The notes: generated from the letters alone by a model not told the origin. Shown: positions 1 to 6,007, counted from the stretch's first letter. The stretch: DNA of 6,061 nucleotides from CAYHGV01 sp964356135 (GCA_964356135.1 CAYHGV010000124.1:1-6061); one strand, 5' to 3'. Numbers and translations: made by a program.

Positions 1-695
1 CCTTTATGTGTTTTTTTCTTCTCATCAACGACGGGTTTTAAACATGCAACGCATGGATCCATGTAGCACATCGCATCATCATACTCTTCCAAACAGACCG
101 TGCCCAGATTGGCACACGACCCGCACACGGTAGTTGCGGCTTCCGGTCCAGCGCAACGAAGCTGGCAGGCCGGGCAGATATAGATACAGGCGCCGCAGAG
201 ACGACAGACTTCGGATTTCATGTCAAACGGCGTGGTAATGGTGCGCTTGTAGCCCCGGTTGGTAAAACCGATTGCCCGGGCATCCATCTGCTCGGCACAA
301 ATCCGGGTGCAGAGACCGCAGAGAATACACTCCTCGTCCTTCGGCTTAAACCGGGTCTGCAGGACCCCCATTTTTGCCGCCAGGTCCTGAATCGTGCGCG
401 AACGCGGAGCAGTAGCGAGCAGCAGTTCGACCAGCATCTTCCGGGCTTTGTTGACGCGCTCGGAATGGGTTCGAACCGTCAGCCCCTCCTCGACCGGATA
501 GGTACACGAAGTGACAATTTTGCTGTTCGTACCTTCACCGATTTCGACGATACACAATCGACAGCCGCCGTAGGCCGAGAGCCCTTCATCGTAGCAGAGG
601 GTTGGAATTTCGATACCGTAGAATTTGCAGGCCTCGAGGATGGTCGTGCCTTCTTCCGCCTGAATTTCGAGGCGGTTGAGAGTTAACGTTATCAT
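1..695 (-). CDS. NuoG/HoxU/StnA-like iron-sulfur subunit (5' part; runs off the left edge)
   Basis: I translated this by hand: ATG at 695-693, then 231 open codons to base 1, so the C-terminus is missing. It overlaps the stop of the large subunit as ATGA and has an AAGGAG ribosome site at 701-706, five bases upstream. Residues 1-75 form a plant-type [2Fe-2S] domain with C34, C45, C48 and C64 (YGGCRLCIVEI core), as in NuoG and the HydA N-terminus. Two ferredoxin-type [4Fe-4S] motifs follow: C123/C126/C129/C133 and C164/C167/C170/C174. The His-Cys cluster motif that NuoG and many HydA proteins carry after the [2Fe-2S] domain is absent; residues 90-112 contain no Cys. Eight further cysteines (177, 181, 191, 194, 201, 210, 215, 218) lie beyond the second motif. 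The expected role is an electron wire between the flavin subunit and ferredoxin. The lysine-rich stretch at 225-231 suggests a C-terminus nearby, but a downstream catalytic domain cannot be excluded. Confidence 0.9.
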   Translation of the reverse strand, partial: MITLTLNRLEIQAEEGTTILEACKFYGIEIPTLCYDEGLSAYGGCRLCIVEIGEGTNSKIVTSCTYPVEEGLTVRTHSERVNKARKMLVELLLATAPRSRTIQDLAAKMGVLQTRFKPKDEECILCGLCTRICAEQMDARAIGFTNRGYKRTITTPFDMKSEVCRLCGACIYICPACQLRCAGPEAATTVCGSCANLGTVCLEEYDDAMCYMDPCVACLKPVVDEKKKTHK

Positions 696-3600
696 TGCAG
701 CTCCTTTTCGCCTTCTTTAACGATCTCCAAATCGCAGCGCAGGCAGCGCTTCGCTTCTTTGATTGCACACGTCCGGTCAAATCCCAGCTCGACCTCTTTG
801 AAGCTTTTCTTTCGTTTCTCCGGGGCAAGCCGGTTCGTCTTTTGCCGTGCGGTCTCGAGCATTTCTTCGGCGGTTAGTTTGACCGGTTCAACATAAATCG
901 ACGGTCGGGTCAGCTGATAGGTCAGACCCAATTTTTCACCTTTCAGGTAGCGATCAATAACCTCAGCCACCTTCTTGCCATCGGCCATTGCCTCAATCAC
1001 GCTGCTCGGTCCGCGAATCGCATCACCGCCGGCAAAAACGCCTGGGAGATTCGTGGTCAAGGTCTCGGCGTCAACAACAATCGTATTCCAGCCCGAGATG
1101 TTGAGTGCCGGACCGTTACCCAGACAGGCACTATCCGGTTCTTCGCTGATCGCCGGAATGAGCGTGTCCAGTTTAACAATAAACTCTGAACCTTTAATCG
1201 GAACCGGTCGTCTCCGTCCGCTGTCATCGAAATCACCGAGTTGCATCCGGATACATTCAACCGCCGTTACCGTATTGTTCTCGGTTATCACCCGGGTGGG
1301 AGCGGTCAAGAGCTGAATATCAATACCCTCTTCGATCGCCGCATCGATCTCTTCTTCGTACGCCGGCATCTCGGCACGGGTTCGACGATAGAGAATGGTA
1401 ACCTTTTCTACCCCGGGCAGCCGTAAAGCGGTTCGGGCCGCGTCGACTGCGGAATTGCCGCCACCGACAACGCCAATCCGTTTCCCGATCGTAACTGGCT
1501 GACCGAGATGGACCGCGGTCAGAAATTCCATTGACGGAACGACACCCCGTGCATCTTCGTTGGGTATCTTTAATTGGATGCTCTTATGGGCACCGATTCC
1601 AACATAAATCGCCTTAAAGTCCTGAGAAAATAGATCGTCGAGCGTAAAATCACACCCGAGTTTCTGGTTGGTTTTAATTTCGACACCGGCTTCGATGATC
1701 CGATCGATATCCCGGCTCAAATCCTTACGCGGCAAACGGTATTCCGGAATCCCGACCGCCAGCATTCCACCTGGGATTGGCAGTGCCTCGAAGATTGTCG
1801 GTGCATACCCCCGGTGGGCGAGGTGATACCCCGCCATCAACCCCGACGGACCCGACCCGATAATCGCAACCTTTGCACCGGTCGGCTGCTTTTTTACTGT
1901 TTTCGGGTTTGAACCGTTTCCGGACTCAACTGCAAATCGCTTGAGCGCGCGGATGGCAATCGGCTCGCCCCCCTGTCCGGCACGGCACTTGGCTTCGCAC
2001 GGATGATGGCAGACCCGAGAGCATATGCTCAGCAAAGGATTGTCTTTCAGAATGATCTCATACGCCTTTTTAAATTCGCCGTGGGCAAGAAAGGCGATGT
2101 ACTGGGGAGCTTCGGTATCAATCGGGCAAGTGTGCTGGCAGGGAGAAGAAATGATCTCCTTGCAGACGACTGCCGGACAGCGTTTATATTTAATGTGCGC
2201 CTCATACTCATTCATAAAGTAGCGGATTGTGCTTAAGATCGGATTTGCCGCGGTTTGACCGAGACCGCACATCGAAGCATCCTTGACGACATAGGCAAGC
2301 TCTTCGAGCAGAGCGAGGTCGGCAAAGGTGCCTTTGCCGGTCGTTATCTTTTCGAGTAGCTCCCACATCCGTTGGGTTCCTTCACGGCAGGAGAGGCATT
2401 TTCCACAGGATTCGTCTTTCAAAAAATTCATGAAATATTTTGCGACATCAACCATACAGGTATCTTCGTCCATAACGATCATTCCACCGGAACCCATCAT
2501 TGAGCCTGCCGCTTTCAAGCTTTCGTAGTCAATCGTCAGATTGAGCAGCTCTTTGGGAATGCAGCCACCGGAGGGCCCGCCGGTCTGAACCGCTTTAAAT
2601 TTTTTATTCTTGGGAATCCCCCCGCCGACATTATAGACGATCTCTTTGAGGGTGATCCCCATCGGCACCTCGACCAGACCGGTATTATTAATCTTGCCCA
2701 CCAGGGAGAAGATTTTCGTTCCTTTGCTCGTCTCGGTGCCGAGGCTGGAAAACCATTTTGCGCCCCGGAAAATGATCGACGGAACATTTGCCCAGGTCTC
2801 GACATTGTTAATATTCGTCGGCTTTCCCCACAGTCCTTTGTAGACCGGGTAGGGCGGGCGCTGGCGGGGAATACCAATTTTACCTTCGACCGAAGCCATC
2901 AGAGCGGTCTCCTCGCCACAGACAAAAGCGCCGGCTCCGCGCACGACTTCGAGTTCAAAATTAAAGCCGGACCCAAGAATGTTCTTTCCCAACAACCCGT
3001 AATCGGTTGCCTGTTCGATTGCAATCCGCACCCGTTTGAGCGCCAGCGGATATTCGTTGCGAATATAAATGAACCCACGTTCGGCACCAATACCATTGGC
3101 ACCAATCACCATTCCTTCGAGCACCGAATGGGGATCGGCTTCCAGGACCGACCGGTCCATAAACGCACCCGGGTCTCCTTCATCGCCATTACAGATGAGG
3201 TATTTCGGTTCGCCTTTGGTTTTTCGGCAGGTCTCCCATTTCTTTCCGGTCGGGAACCCGGCACCACCCCGCCCCCGTAAACCGGCAGTGATAACCTCGT
3301 TAATAATCTCCTCCGGGGTCATCAGGGTCAGAGCCTTCGCCATGCCTTCGTAACCATCGTAGGCGATATATTCATCGATGTTCTCCGGGTCAATCCGGCC
3401 CCGGTTTTTTAAAACGATGAGCCGCTGATGCCGGAAGAATTCAATGTCCTTCATCTTGGGAATAGGCTCGAATTCACTCGGTGGGACATACATCAGTTTT
3501 TTAACCGGCCGACCCTTCAATAAATGCTCTTCGACTAAAAAAGGAATGTCTGCCTCTTGCAACCGCTGGTAGAACACCCCGTCCGGTTGAACCATCAGGA

Positions 3601-3769
3601 TCGGTCCCCGTTCGCAGAAACCGTTACAGCCGGTGGCGATAATCAAGACCTCATCCTGAAGTTTTTTGCGAGTGATCTCTTTTTCGAGAGCCTCTTTAAC
3701 CTTAAACGCTCCGCAGGAAACACAACCGGTCCCGGCACAAACTAATAAATGAGTTCGGTATTGTTTCAA
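692..3769 (-). CDS. NuoE-NuoF-GltD/NfnB fusion: HydB/StnB-like flavin subunit of a probable bifurcating transhydrogenase
   Basis: This 1025-residue flavin subunit has three modules. Residues 1-95 are a thioredoxin-like [2Fe-2S] domain (C11, C16, C48, C52). Residues about 110-525 are NuoF/HydB: GRGGAGFPTG at 166-175 and NGDEGDPGAF at 194-203 (FMN/NADH site), GAGAFVCGEETAL at 278-290, then a [4Fe-4S] site at C455/C458/C461/C501. Residues about 530-1025 are GltD/NfnB-like: cysteines 531, 536, 544, 548, 583, 587, 591 and 595; an FAD dinucleotide fold (IIGSGPSG, 636-643); a second fold (GGGNSA, 769-774) followed by YRRTRAEMPA (794-803), whose arginines typify NADPH sites; FAD motif GVFAGGDAIRGPSS (910-923); and a C-terminal CLRC (1009-1012). 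One chain therefore carries an NAD(H) and a probable NADP(H) site. Ordinary HydB has no such C-terminal half. Family precedent is StnB of the Sporomusa-type Nfn; the transhydrogenase role is inferred. The start is TTG with AGGAGG at 3774-3779; an in-frame TGA lies seven codons upstream. Confidence 0.93.
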   Translation of the reverse strand: MKQYRTHLLVCAGTGCVSCGAFKVKEALEKEITRKKLQDEVLIIATGCNGFCERGPILMVQPDGVFYQRLQEADIPFLVEEHLLKGRPVKKLMYVPPSEFEPIPKMKDIEFFRHQRLIVLKNRGRIDPENIDEYIAYDGYEGMAKALTLMTPEEIINEVITAGLRGRGGAGFPTGKKWETCRKTKGEPKYLICNGDEGDPGAFMDRSVLEADPHSVLEGMVIGANGIGAERGFIYIRNEYPLALKRVRIAIEQATDYGLLGKNILGSGFNFELEVVRGAGAFVCGEETALMASVEGKIGIPRQRPPYPVYKGLWGKPTNINNVETWANVPSIIFRGAKWFSSLGTETSKGTKIFSLVGKINNTGLVEVPMGITLKEIVYNVGGGIPKNKKFKAVQTGGPSGGCIPKELLNLTIDYESLKAAGSMMGSGGMIVMDEDTCMVDVAKYFMNFLKDESCGKCLSCREGTQRMWELLEKITTGKGTFADLALLEELAYVVKDASMCGLGQTAANPILSTIRYFMNEYEAHIKYKRCPAVVCKEIISSPCQHTCPIDTEAPQYIAFLAHGEFKKAYEIILKDNPLLSICSRVCHHPCEAKCRAGQGGEPIAIRALKRFAVESGNGSNPKTVKKQPTGAKVAIIGSGPSGLMAGYHLAHRGYAPTIFEALPIPGGMLAVGIPEYRLPRKDLSRDIDRIIEAGVEIKTNQKLGCDFTLDDLFSQDFKAIYVGIGAHKSIQLKIPNEDARGVVPSMEFLTAVHLGQPVTIGKRIGVVGGGNSAVDAARTALRLPGVEKVTILYRRTRAEMPAYEEEIDAAIEEGIDIQLLTAPTRVITENNTVTAVECIRMQLGDFDDSGRRRPVPIKGSEFIVKLDTLIPAISEEPDSACLGNGPALNISGWNTIVVDAETLTTNLPGVFAGGDAIRGPSSVIEAMADGKKVAEVIDRYLKGEKLGLTYQLTRPSIYVEPVKLTAEEMLETARQKTNRLAPEKRKKSFKEVELGFDRTCAIKEAKRCLRCDLEIVKEGEKELQ
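701..706 (-). promoter_or_regulatory. Shine-Dalgarno AAGGAG within the end of the flavin-subunit gene
   Basis: AAGGAG lies five bases before the ATG at 695-693, inside the final codons of the large subunit. Together with the ATGA stop-start overlap it supports the chosen start of the left-edge iron-sulfur gene and translational coupling of the two subunits. Confidence 0.75.
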
Positions 3770-3773
3770 TTCT

Positions 3774-3779
3774 CCTCCT
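3774..3779 (-). promoter_or_regulatory. Shine-Dalgarno AGGAGG selecting the TTG start of the flavin subunit
   Basis: AGGAGG sits directly after the TGA stop of the preceding ferredoxin gene (3782-3780) and four bases before TTG at 3769-3767. A perfect ribosome site at this place, with an in-frame stop just upstream and no nearby in-frame ATG, fixes a non-ATG start for the largest gene. The placement suggests that ribosomes finishing the small subunit reinitiate on the large one. Confidence 0.85.
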
Positions 3780-4172
3780 TCAATACATCATTTCGCTGCC
3801 GACTGCCAGAGCGTACTCGGTGACGATTTTTCCCCCCAGCACATGCTGGGTGAAAATTTTCCGTATCTTGGAGGGAGTCAGGTCAATATATTTCACCGGC
3901 GGTTTATCCTTGAGCTCGACCGTCGCCATTGGTTCTCGATTGCAGAGACCGGCACACCCGGACGTGGTCACAATCACATCTTTCACTTTTTTCTTCTGGA
4001 CCTCCGCTAACAAAGCCTCCATAATTTCGCGGGCACCGGCTGCGATACCGCAGGTTCCCATATGAACCGTAATCTTCGCTTTCCCGGCACCTTCACGCAG
4101 GACTGTCAAAGCACGGGTCTTTTCGCGTATTTTTGCCAAATCCTGAACTCGCAGTTTTACCGTTTGCTTCAT
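3780..4172 (-). CDS. Small thioredoxin-fold [2Fe-2S] protein, NuoE/HydC/StnC-like
   Basis: A 130-residue protein with an N-terminal helical stretch (1-28), then a thioredoxin-like ferredoxin core. The signature is HMGTCGIAAGA at 37-47 and SGCAGLC at 71-77. Only three cysteines exist in the whole protein (C41, C73, C77). Where NuoE and the N-terminal domain of the neighbouring large subunit have Cys-x4-Cys, this protein has H37-x3-C41, so His37 may complete the cluster. It is shorter than typical NuoE/HydC because it lacks most of the helical N-terminal domain. The start is supported by AGGAGG at 4177-4182, four bases upstream of ATG. The stop abuts the ribosome site of the flavin subunit, implying a fixed partnership. 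The expected role is an accessory electron-transfer subunit docking on the NuoF module. The family assignment is firm; the cluster ligation is inferred. Confidence 0.92.
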   Translation of the reverse strand: MKQTVKLRVQDLAKIREKTRALTVLREGAGKAKITVHMGTCGIAAGAREIMEALLAEVQKKKVKDVIVTTSGCAGLCNREPMATVELKDKPPVKYIDLTPSKIRKIFTQHVLGGKIVTEYALAVGSEMMY

Positions 4173-4176
4173 GCTT

Positions 4177-4182
4177 CCTCCT
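4177..4182 (-). promoter_or_regulatory. Shine-Dalgarno AGGAGG of the small [2Fe-2S] gene
   Basis: A perfect AGGAGG, four bases before the ATG at 4172-4170, lies in the 19-base gap after the HATPase stop. It contrasts with the HATPase gene itself, which lacks one, so the redox subunits look set for stronger translation than the gene before them. Confidence 0.8.
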
Positions 4183-4191
4183 TGTATCGTT

Positions 4192-4734
4192 TCATGGTCT
4201 CGCTAACTTTTTTAATCCTTGAGCAAGTATCGTCCGAATCGTACGAATAACCTCCGGTGTCGATTGCGCACCGTGGTCAAAATCCTTTTTCACCCTGCCG
4301 CTGTTAAAAACAAATGCCCGTCCATTCCGCCGGTGATGGTACCGGAAATCAATTTCGGGATGGCCGATCACCAACCCCAGGATCGTCTCCGCCATTTTTG
4401 TCAACGGCTGACGGTCAATGTGACTGTAACGGAACTTCGCTTCGACGGTCGTCCCTTTACCCGGTCGACTTTCGATCCGGAGTTCACCGTCGCTCATCTG
4501 AGCCGCCTGGGCTAACAGCGCCAGACCGAGTCCGGTCTTTTTCTGCTTGGTCGTAAAAAACGGATCGACCGCCTTTTTCAGTGCCGATTTCGACATCCCC
4601 TTGCCGTTATCCGTAATCCGAATCGTCAAACGGTCATACTTCTGGTTCTCATTGATTGAAATAACAATCCGCTTTGCCCCGGCGGAGATTGCATTCTCTG
4701 CGATATCGAGGATGTGGAGCGAGAGGTCTTCCAT
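4192..4734 (-). CDS. Stand-alone GHKL-type ATP-binding protein (HATPase_c), no phosphoacceptor domain
   Basis: A 180-residue protein whose first 100 residues are a complete Bergerat ATP-binding fold: N-box LDIAENAISAGAK (9-21, E13 and N14), G1 box DNGKGM (42-47), F-box DPFFTT (57-62), G2 box TGLGLAL (67-73) and G3 GKGTT (92-96). There is no DHp/H-box histidine, sensor, transmembrane segment or signal peptide, so it is a soluble ATPase or kinase-like protein, not a classical sensor kinase. Residues 101-180 form a basic tail (several His and Arg at 131-147) that I cannot assign to a domain. The MEDLSLHILDIAENA beginning leaves no room for a longer N-terminus. No good Shine-Dalgarno precedes the ATG; that position is occupied by sequence adjoining a repeat. 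It ends 19 bases before the [2Fe-2S] gene. An anti-sigma-like, protein-kinase or maturation role is possible, but the partner is unknown. Confidence 0.9.
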   Translation of the reverse strand: MEDLSLHILDIAENAISAGAKRIVISINENQKYDRLTIRITDNGKGMSKSALKKAVDPFFTTKQKKTGLGLALLAQAAQMSDGELRIESRPGKGTTVEAKFRYSHIDRQPLTKMAETILGLVIGHPEIDFRYHHRRNGRAFVFNSGRVKKDFDHGAQSTPEVIRTIRTILAQGLKKLARP

Positions 4735-4746
4735 TAATAATGTTCA

Positions 4747-4903
4747 AACCGCAGATAAACGCTGATGAACACAGATAGGGCAAAGGTTAAATACGAAGTG
4801 TCGATGGAGCGAAGCGACGCCAACACAGGTTTATTTAATGAAATAAAGAAACATCTGTGTTTATTATTATATAATCCGTGTTTATCTGTGTCCATCTGTG
4901 GTT
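4747..4903 (-). repeat. Palindromic intergenic repeat (MITE/REP-like) built from 10-base AAACACAGAT-like units
   Basis: The 178-base gap between the PHP and HATPase genes has no ORF of note but has clear structure. The left arm 4747-4776 is three tandem 10-mers (AACCGCAGAT, AAACGCTGAT, GAACACAGAT). The right arm 4874-4903, read on the other strand, is AACCACAGAT, GGACACAGAT, AAACACGGAT. The two 30-base arms match at 23 of 30 positions as inverted repeats. Another inverted unit (AAACACAGAT) lies at 4853-4862. The centre includes ATGGAGCGAAGCGAC (4803-4817) and an AT-rich part. From general knowledge, AACCACAGAT-type repeats of this kind are scattered in many copies through diverse bacterial genomes, so this is probably a dispersed non-autonomous element. 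Copy number cannot be seen from one window. Strand is nominal because the element is palindromic. Confidence 0.8.
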
Positions 4904-4912
4904 AATGCGTTA

Positions 4913-5659
4913 TCATGATTCAAGAATCTTTCTTTGGTTGAGACCAGAAAGCGCTTTCCGAATTTCACTTGGGGTCGGCTCGGCTAAAAGAAAATCGGTA
5001 TACCGGCTGCCGATGTCCTTGGGCTGATGGGCATCGGAAAAACTCACCATCGGGAAGTGGTGATACTGAGGGAACGATCGTTTCGCTTCAGCTCGTTTCA
5101 AAAGCGGCGATATCTCGACGGCATCGAGCTTCAAATCCGGTGGTATGAAGCCGAGCTGCGACGGAATGCTGAACGCTTCCCGGTCAATATGCGAGGCGAT
5201 GGCGACGCCAACGACCGAATGAATTAGATCGACAATTTCATACACACTGAGACCGGAAGCACCGAGCAGGACATAGGGGCTGAATCCCAGCACCTCATCC
5301 TGCTCACTGACGATCACCTGATCATCGGCAAATTTATAATGAGGCGGCGCCTTGGGTAGACTCTCGGCCACGACCGCCTCGACTTTCAAAGCATCATTGA
5401 CCGTTTCAAAAATACCTAAAATATGCGCCTCTTCGGCGGAGGTAATTTCCATCGCCGGCACGACCGTCAGATTCTTGCCCTGGGCAGCTCGCATGGTCGC
5501 AGCGATGTTTCCGGCCGAATTGTGGTCCGACACCGCAATAATATCGAGACCGGCTGCAAGTGCTTGCTCTACAATCTGACGGGGATACATCTCAATCTCG
5601 CCACACGGTGACAGGCACGAATGGATGTGCAAATCGGCCCGAAACCGCCTGAGGCGCAT
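4913..5659 (-). CDS. PHP-domain metal-dependent phosphoesterase
   Basis: A 248-residue soluble protein with the metal-binding residues of the PHP (polymerase and histidinol phosphatase) family: DLHIHS at 9-14 (H11, H13), SDHN at 44-47 (D45, H46), E71 in AMEITS, H79 in AHILGIF, SHIDR at 156-160 (H157) and SFSDAHQ at 206-212 (D209, H211). All expected ligands appear intact, so it should be an active di- or trinuclear metal hydrolase; the substrate is unknown. The length fits a stand-alone PHP phosphoesterase, not the polymerase-associated domain. Residues 90-135 interrupt the core with a loop typical of this subgroup. The ATG overlaps the stop of the DRTGG gene by one base (TAATG), with a modest AAAGGG ribosome site five bases upstream (5665-5670). 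Its place before a bifurcating-type redox enzyme suggests a role in cofactor or nucleotide turnover or in regulation, which is inference only. Confidence 0.92.
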   Translation of the reverse strand: MRLRRFRADLHIHSCLSPCGEIEMYPRQIVEQALAAGLDIIAVSDHNSAGNIAATMRAAQGKNLTVVPAMEITSAEEAHILGIFETVNDALKVEAVVAESLPKAPPHYKFADDQVIVSEQDEVLGFSPYVLLGASGLSVYEIVDLIHSVVGVAIASHIDREAFSIPSQLGFIPPDLKLDAVEISPLLKRAEAKRSFPQYHHFPMVSFSDAHQPKDIGSRYTDFLLAEPTPSEIRKALSGLNQRKILES

Positions 5660-6006
5660 TAGGACCCTTTAATTCCCAGTTCATACAGTTTACCGACCAG
5701 GTCGAAAGCGCTTCGCTTACTAACCAGAATCGGAACTTTCTCTTTTTCTGCCTGCTCGAGCGTCTCCTTTGCCGGCTCTCGTCCATTGACGATAATAATC
5801 GCTGAGAGCTCCTTAAGCACTGCCACCGCAACGATATTGGGATGGACCTGAAGGGTCACCCAGATATTGTCCTTTTTGCTGTGCCCCATCACATCACTCA
5901 ACAGGTCGCTCACATAGCCGCCGCTGATGGTTCGGCTCAATTCGCCTTGTGCTGACCGGACGGTCAACTCCAGCTTCTTAATAACCTCAGTCAAGAGCAA
6001 CGCCAT
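5659..6006 (-). CDS. DRTGG-domain protein
   Basis: A 115-residue protein that is essentially one DRTGG domain. It has a short N-terminal helix (3-14, LLLTEVIKKLEL), a glycine turn ISGGYVSDLLSDVMGH (27-42) that characterises the family, an alternating strand-helix core (NIWVTLQVHPNIVAVAVLKELSAIIIV, 47-73), and a C-terminal VPILVSKRSAFDLVGKLYELGI (91-112). DRTGG domains occur in CBS-domain proteins and next to phosphotransacetylase-like or HPr-kinase-like modules; they are thought to be ligand-sensing or scaffold domains, with no catalytic residues known. No membrane segment or signal peptide is seen. The start is fixed by AGGAGG at 6013-6018, six bases before ATG. The stop TAA is shared with the PHP start, so the two products are probably made in concert. 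The regulatory role is inferred from family and context. Confidence 0.88.
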   Translation of the reverse strand: MALLLTEVIKKLELTVRSAQGELSRTISGGYVSDLLSDVMGHSKKDNIWVTLQVHPNIVAVAVLKELSAIIIVNGREPAKETLEQAEKEKVPILVSKRSAFDLVGKLYELGIKGS

Positions 6007-6007
6007 C

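Noticed and set aside
8..22. Run of seven A residues (coding strand) as a programmed frameshift site in the left-edge gene
   Set aside because: In the reading frame the run is AAG AAA AAA ACA, which does not fit the X XXY YYZ slippery pattern, and no downstream structure can be judged at the window edge.
465..686. Plus-strand open frame of 73 codons near the left edge
   Set aside because: It overlaps the [2Fe-2S] domain of the minus-strand iron-sulfur gene, whose cysteine spacing is clearly real.
975..1316. Plus-strand open frame of 113 codons opposite the GltD-like module
   Set aside because: It lies wholly inside the motif-rich minus-strand gene, has no ribosome site or recognisable domain, and its composition is what the antisense of that gene gives.
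2140..2200. Possible assembly error or missed stop joining two separate genes at the NuoF/GltD boundary
   Set aside because: The frame is continuous across residues 520-550, the linker is cysteine-rich and in place for both domains, and the same domain fusion is known in StnB-like proteins.
3069..3353. Plus-strand open frame of 94 codons opposite the NuoF module
   Set aside because: It is antisense to the FMN-site motifs, Pro/Ser-rich, with no domain or ribosome site; a shadow frame.
4735..4912. Rho-independent terminator or CRISPR array in the intergenic gap
   Set aside because: The stem is long, imperfect and interrupted by about 97 bases with no run of T after it. The 10-base units are contiguous, with no spacers of CRISPR size.
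5592..5831. Minus-strand frame of 79 codons overlapping the DRTGG/PHP junction
   Set aside because: It is out of frame with two well-supported genes, Arg/Ser/Trp-rich and has no family resemblance.
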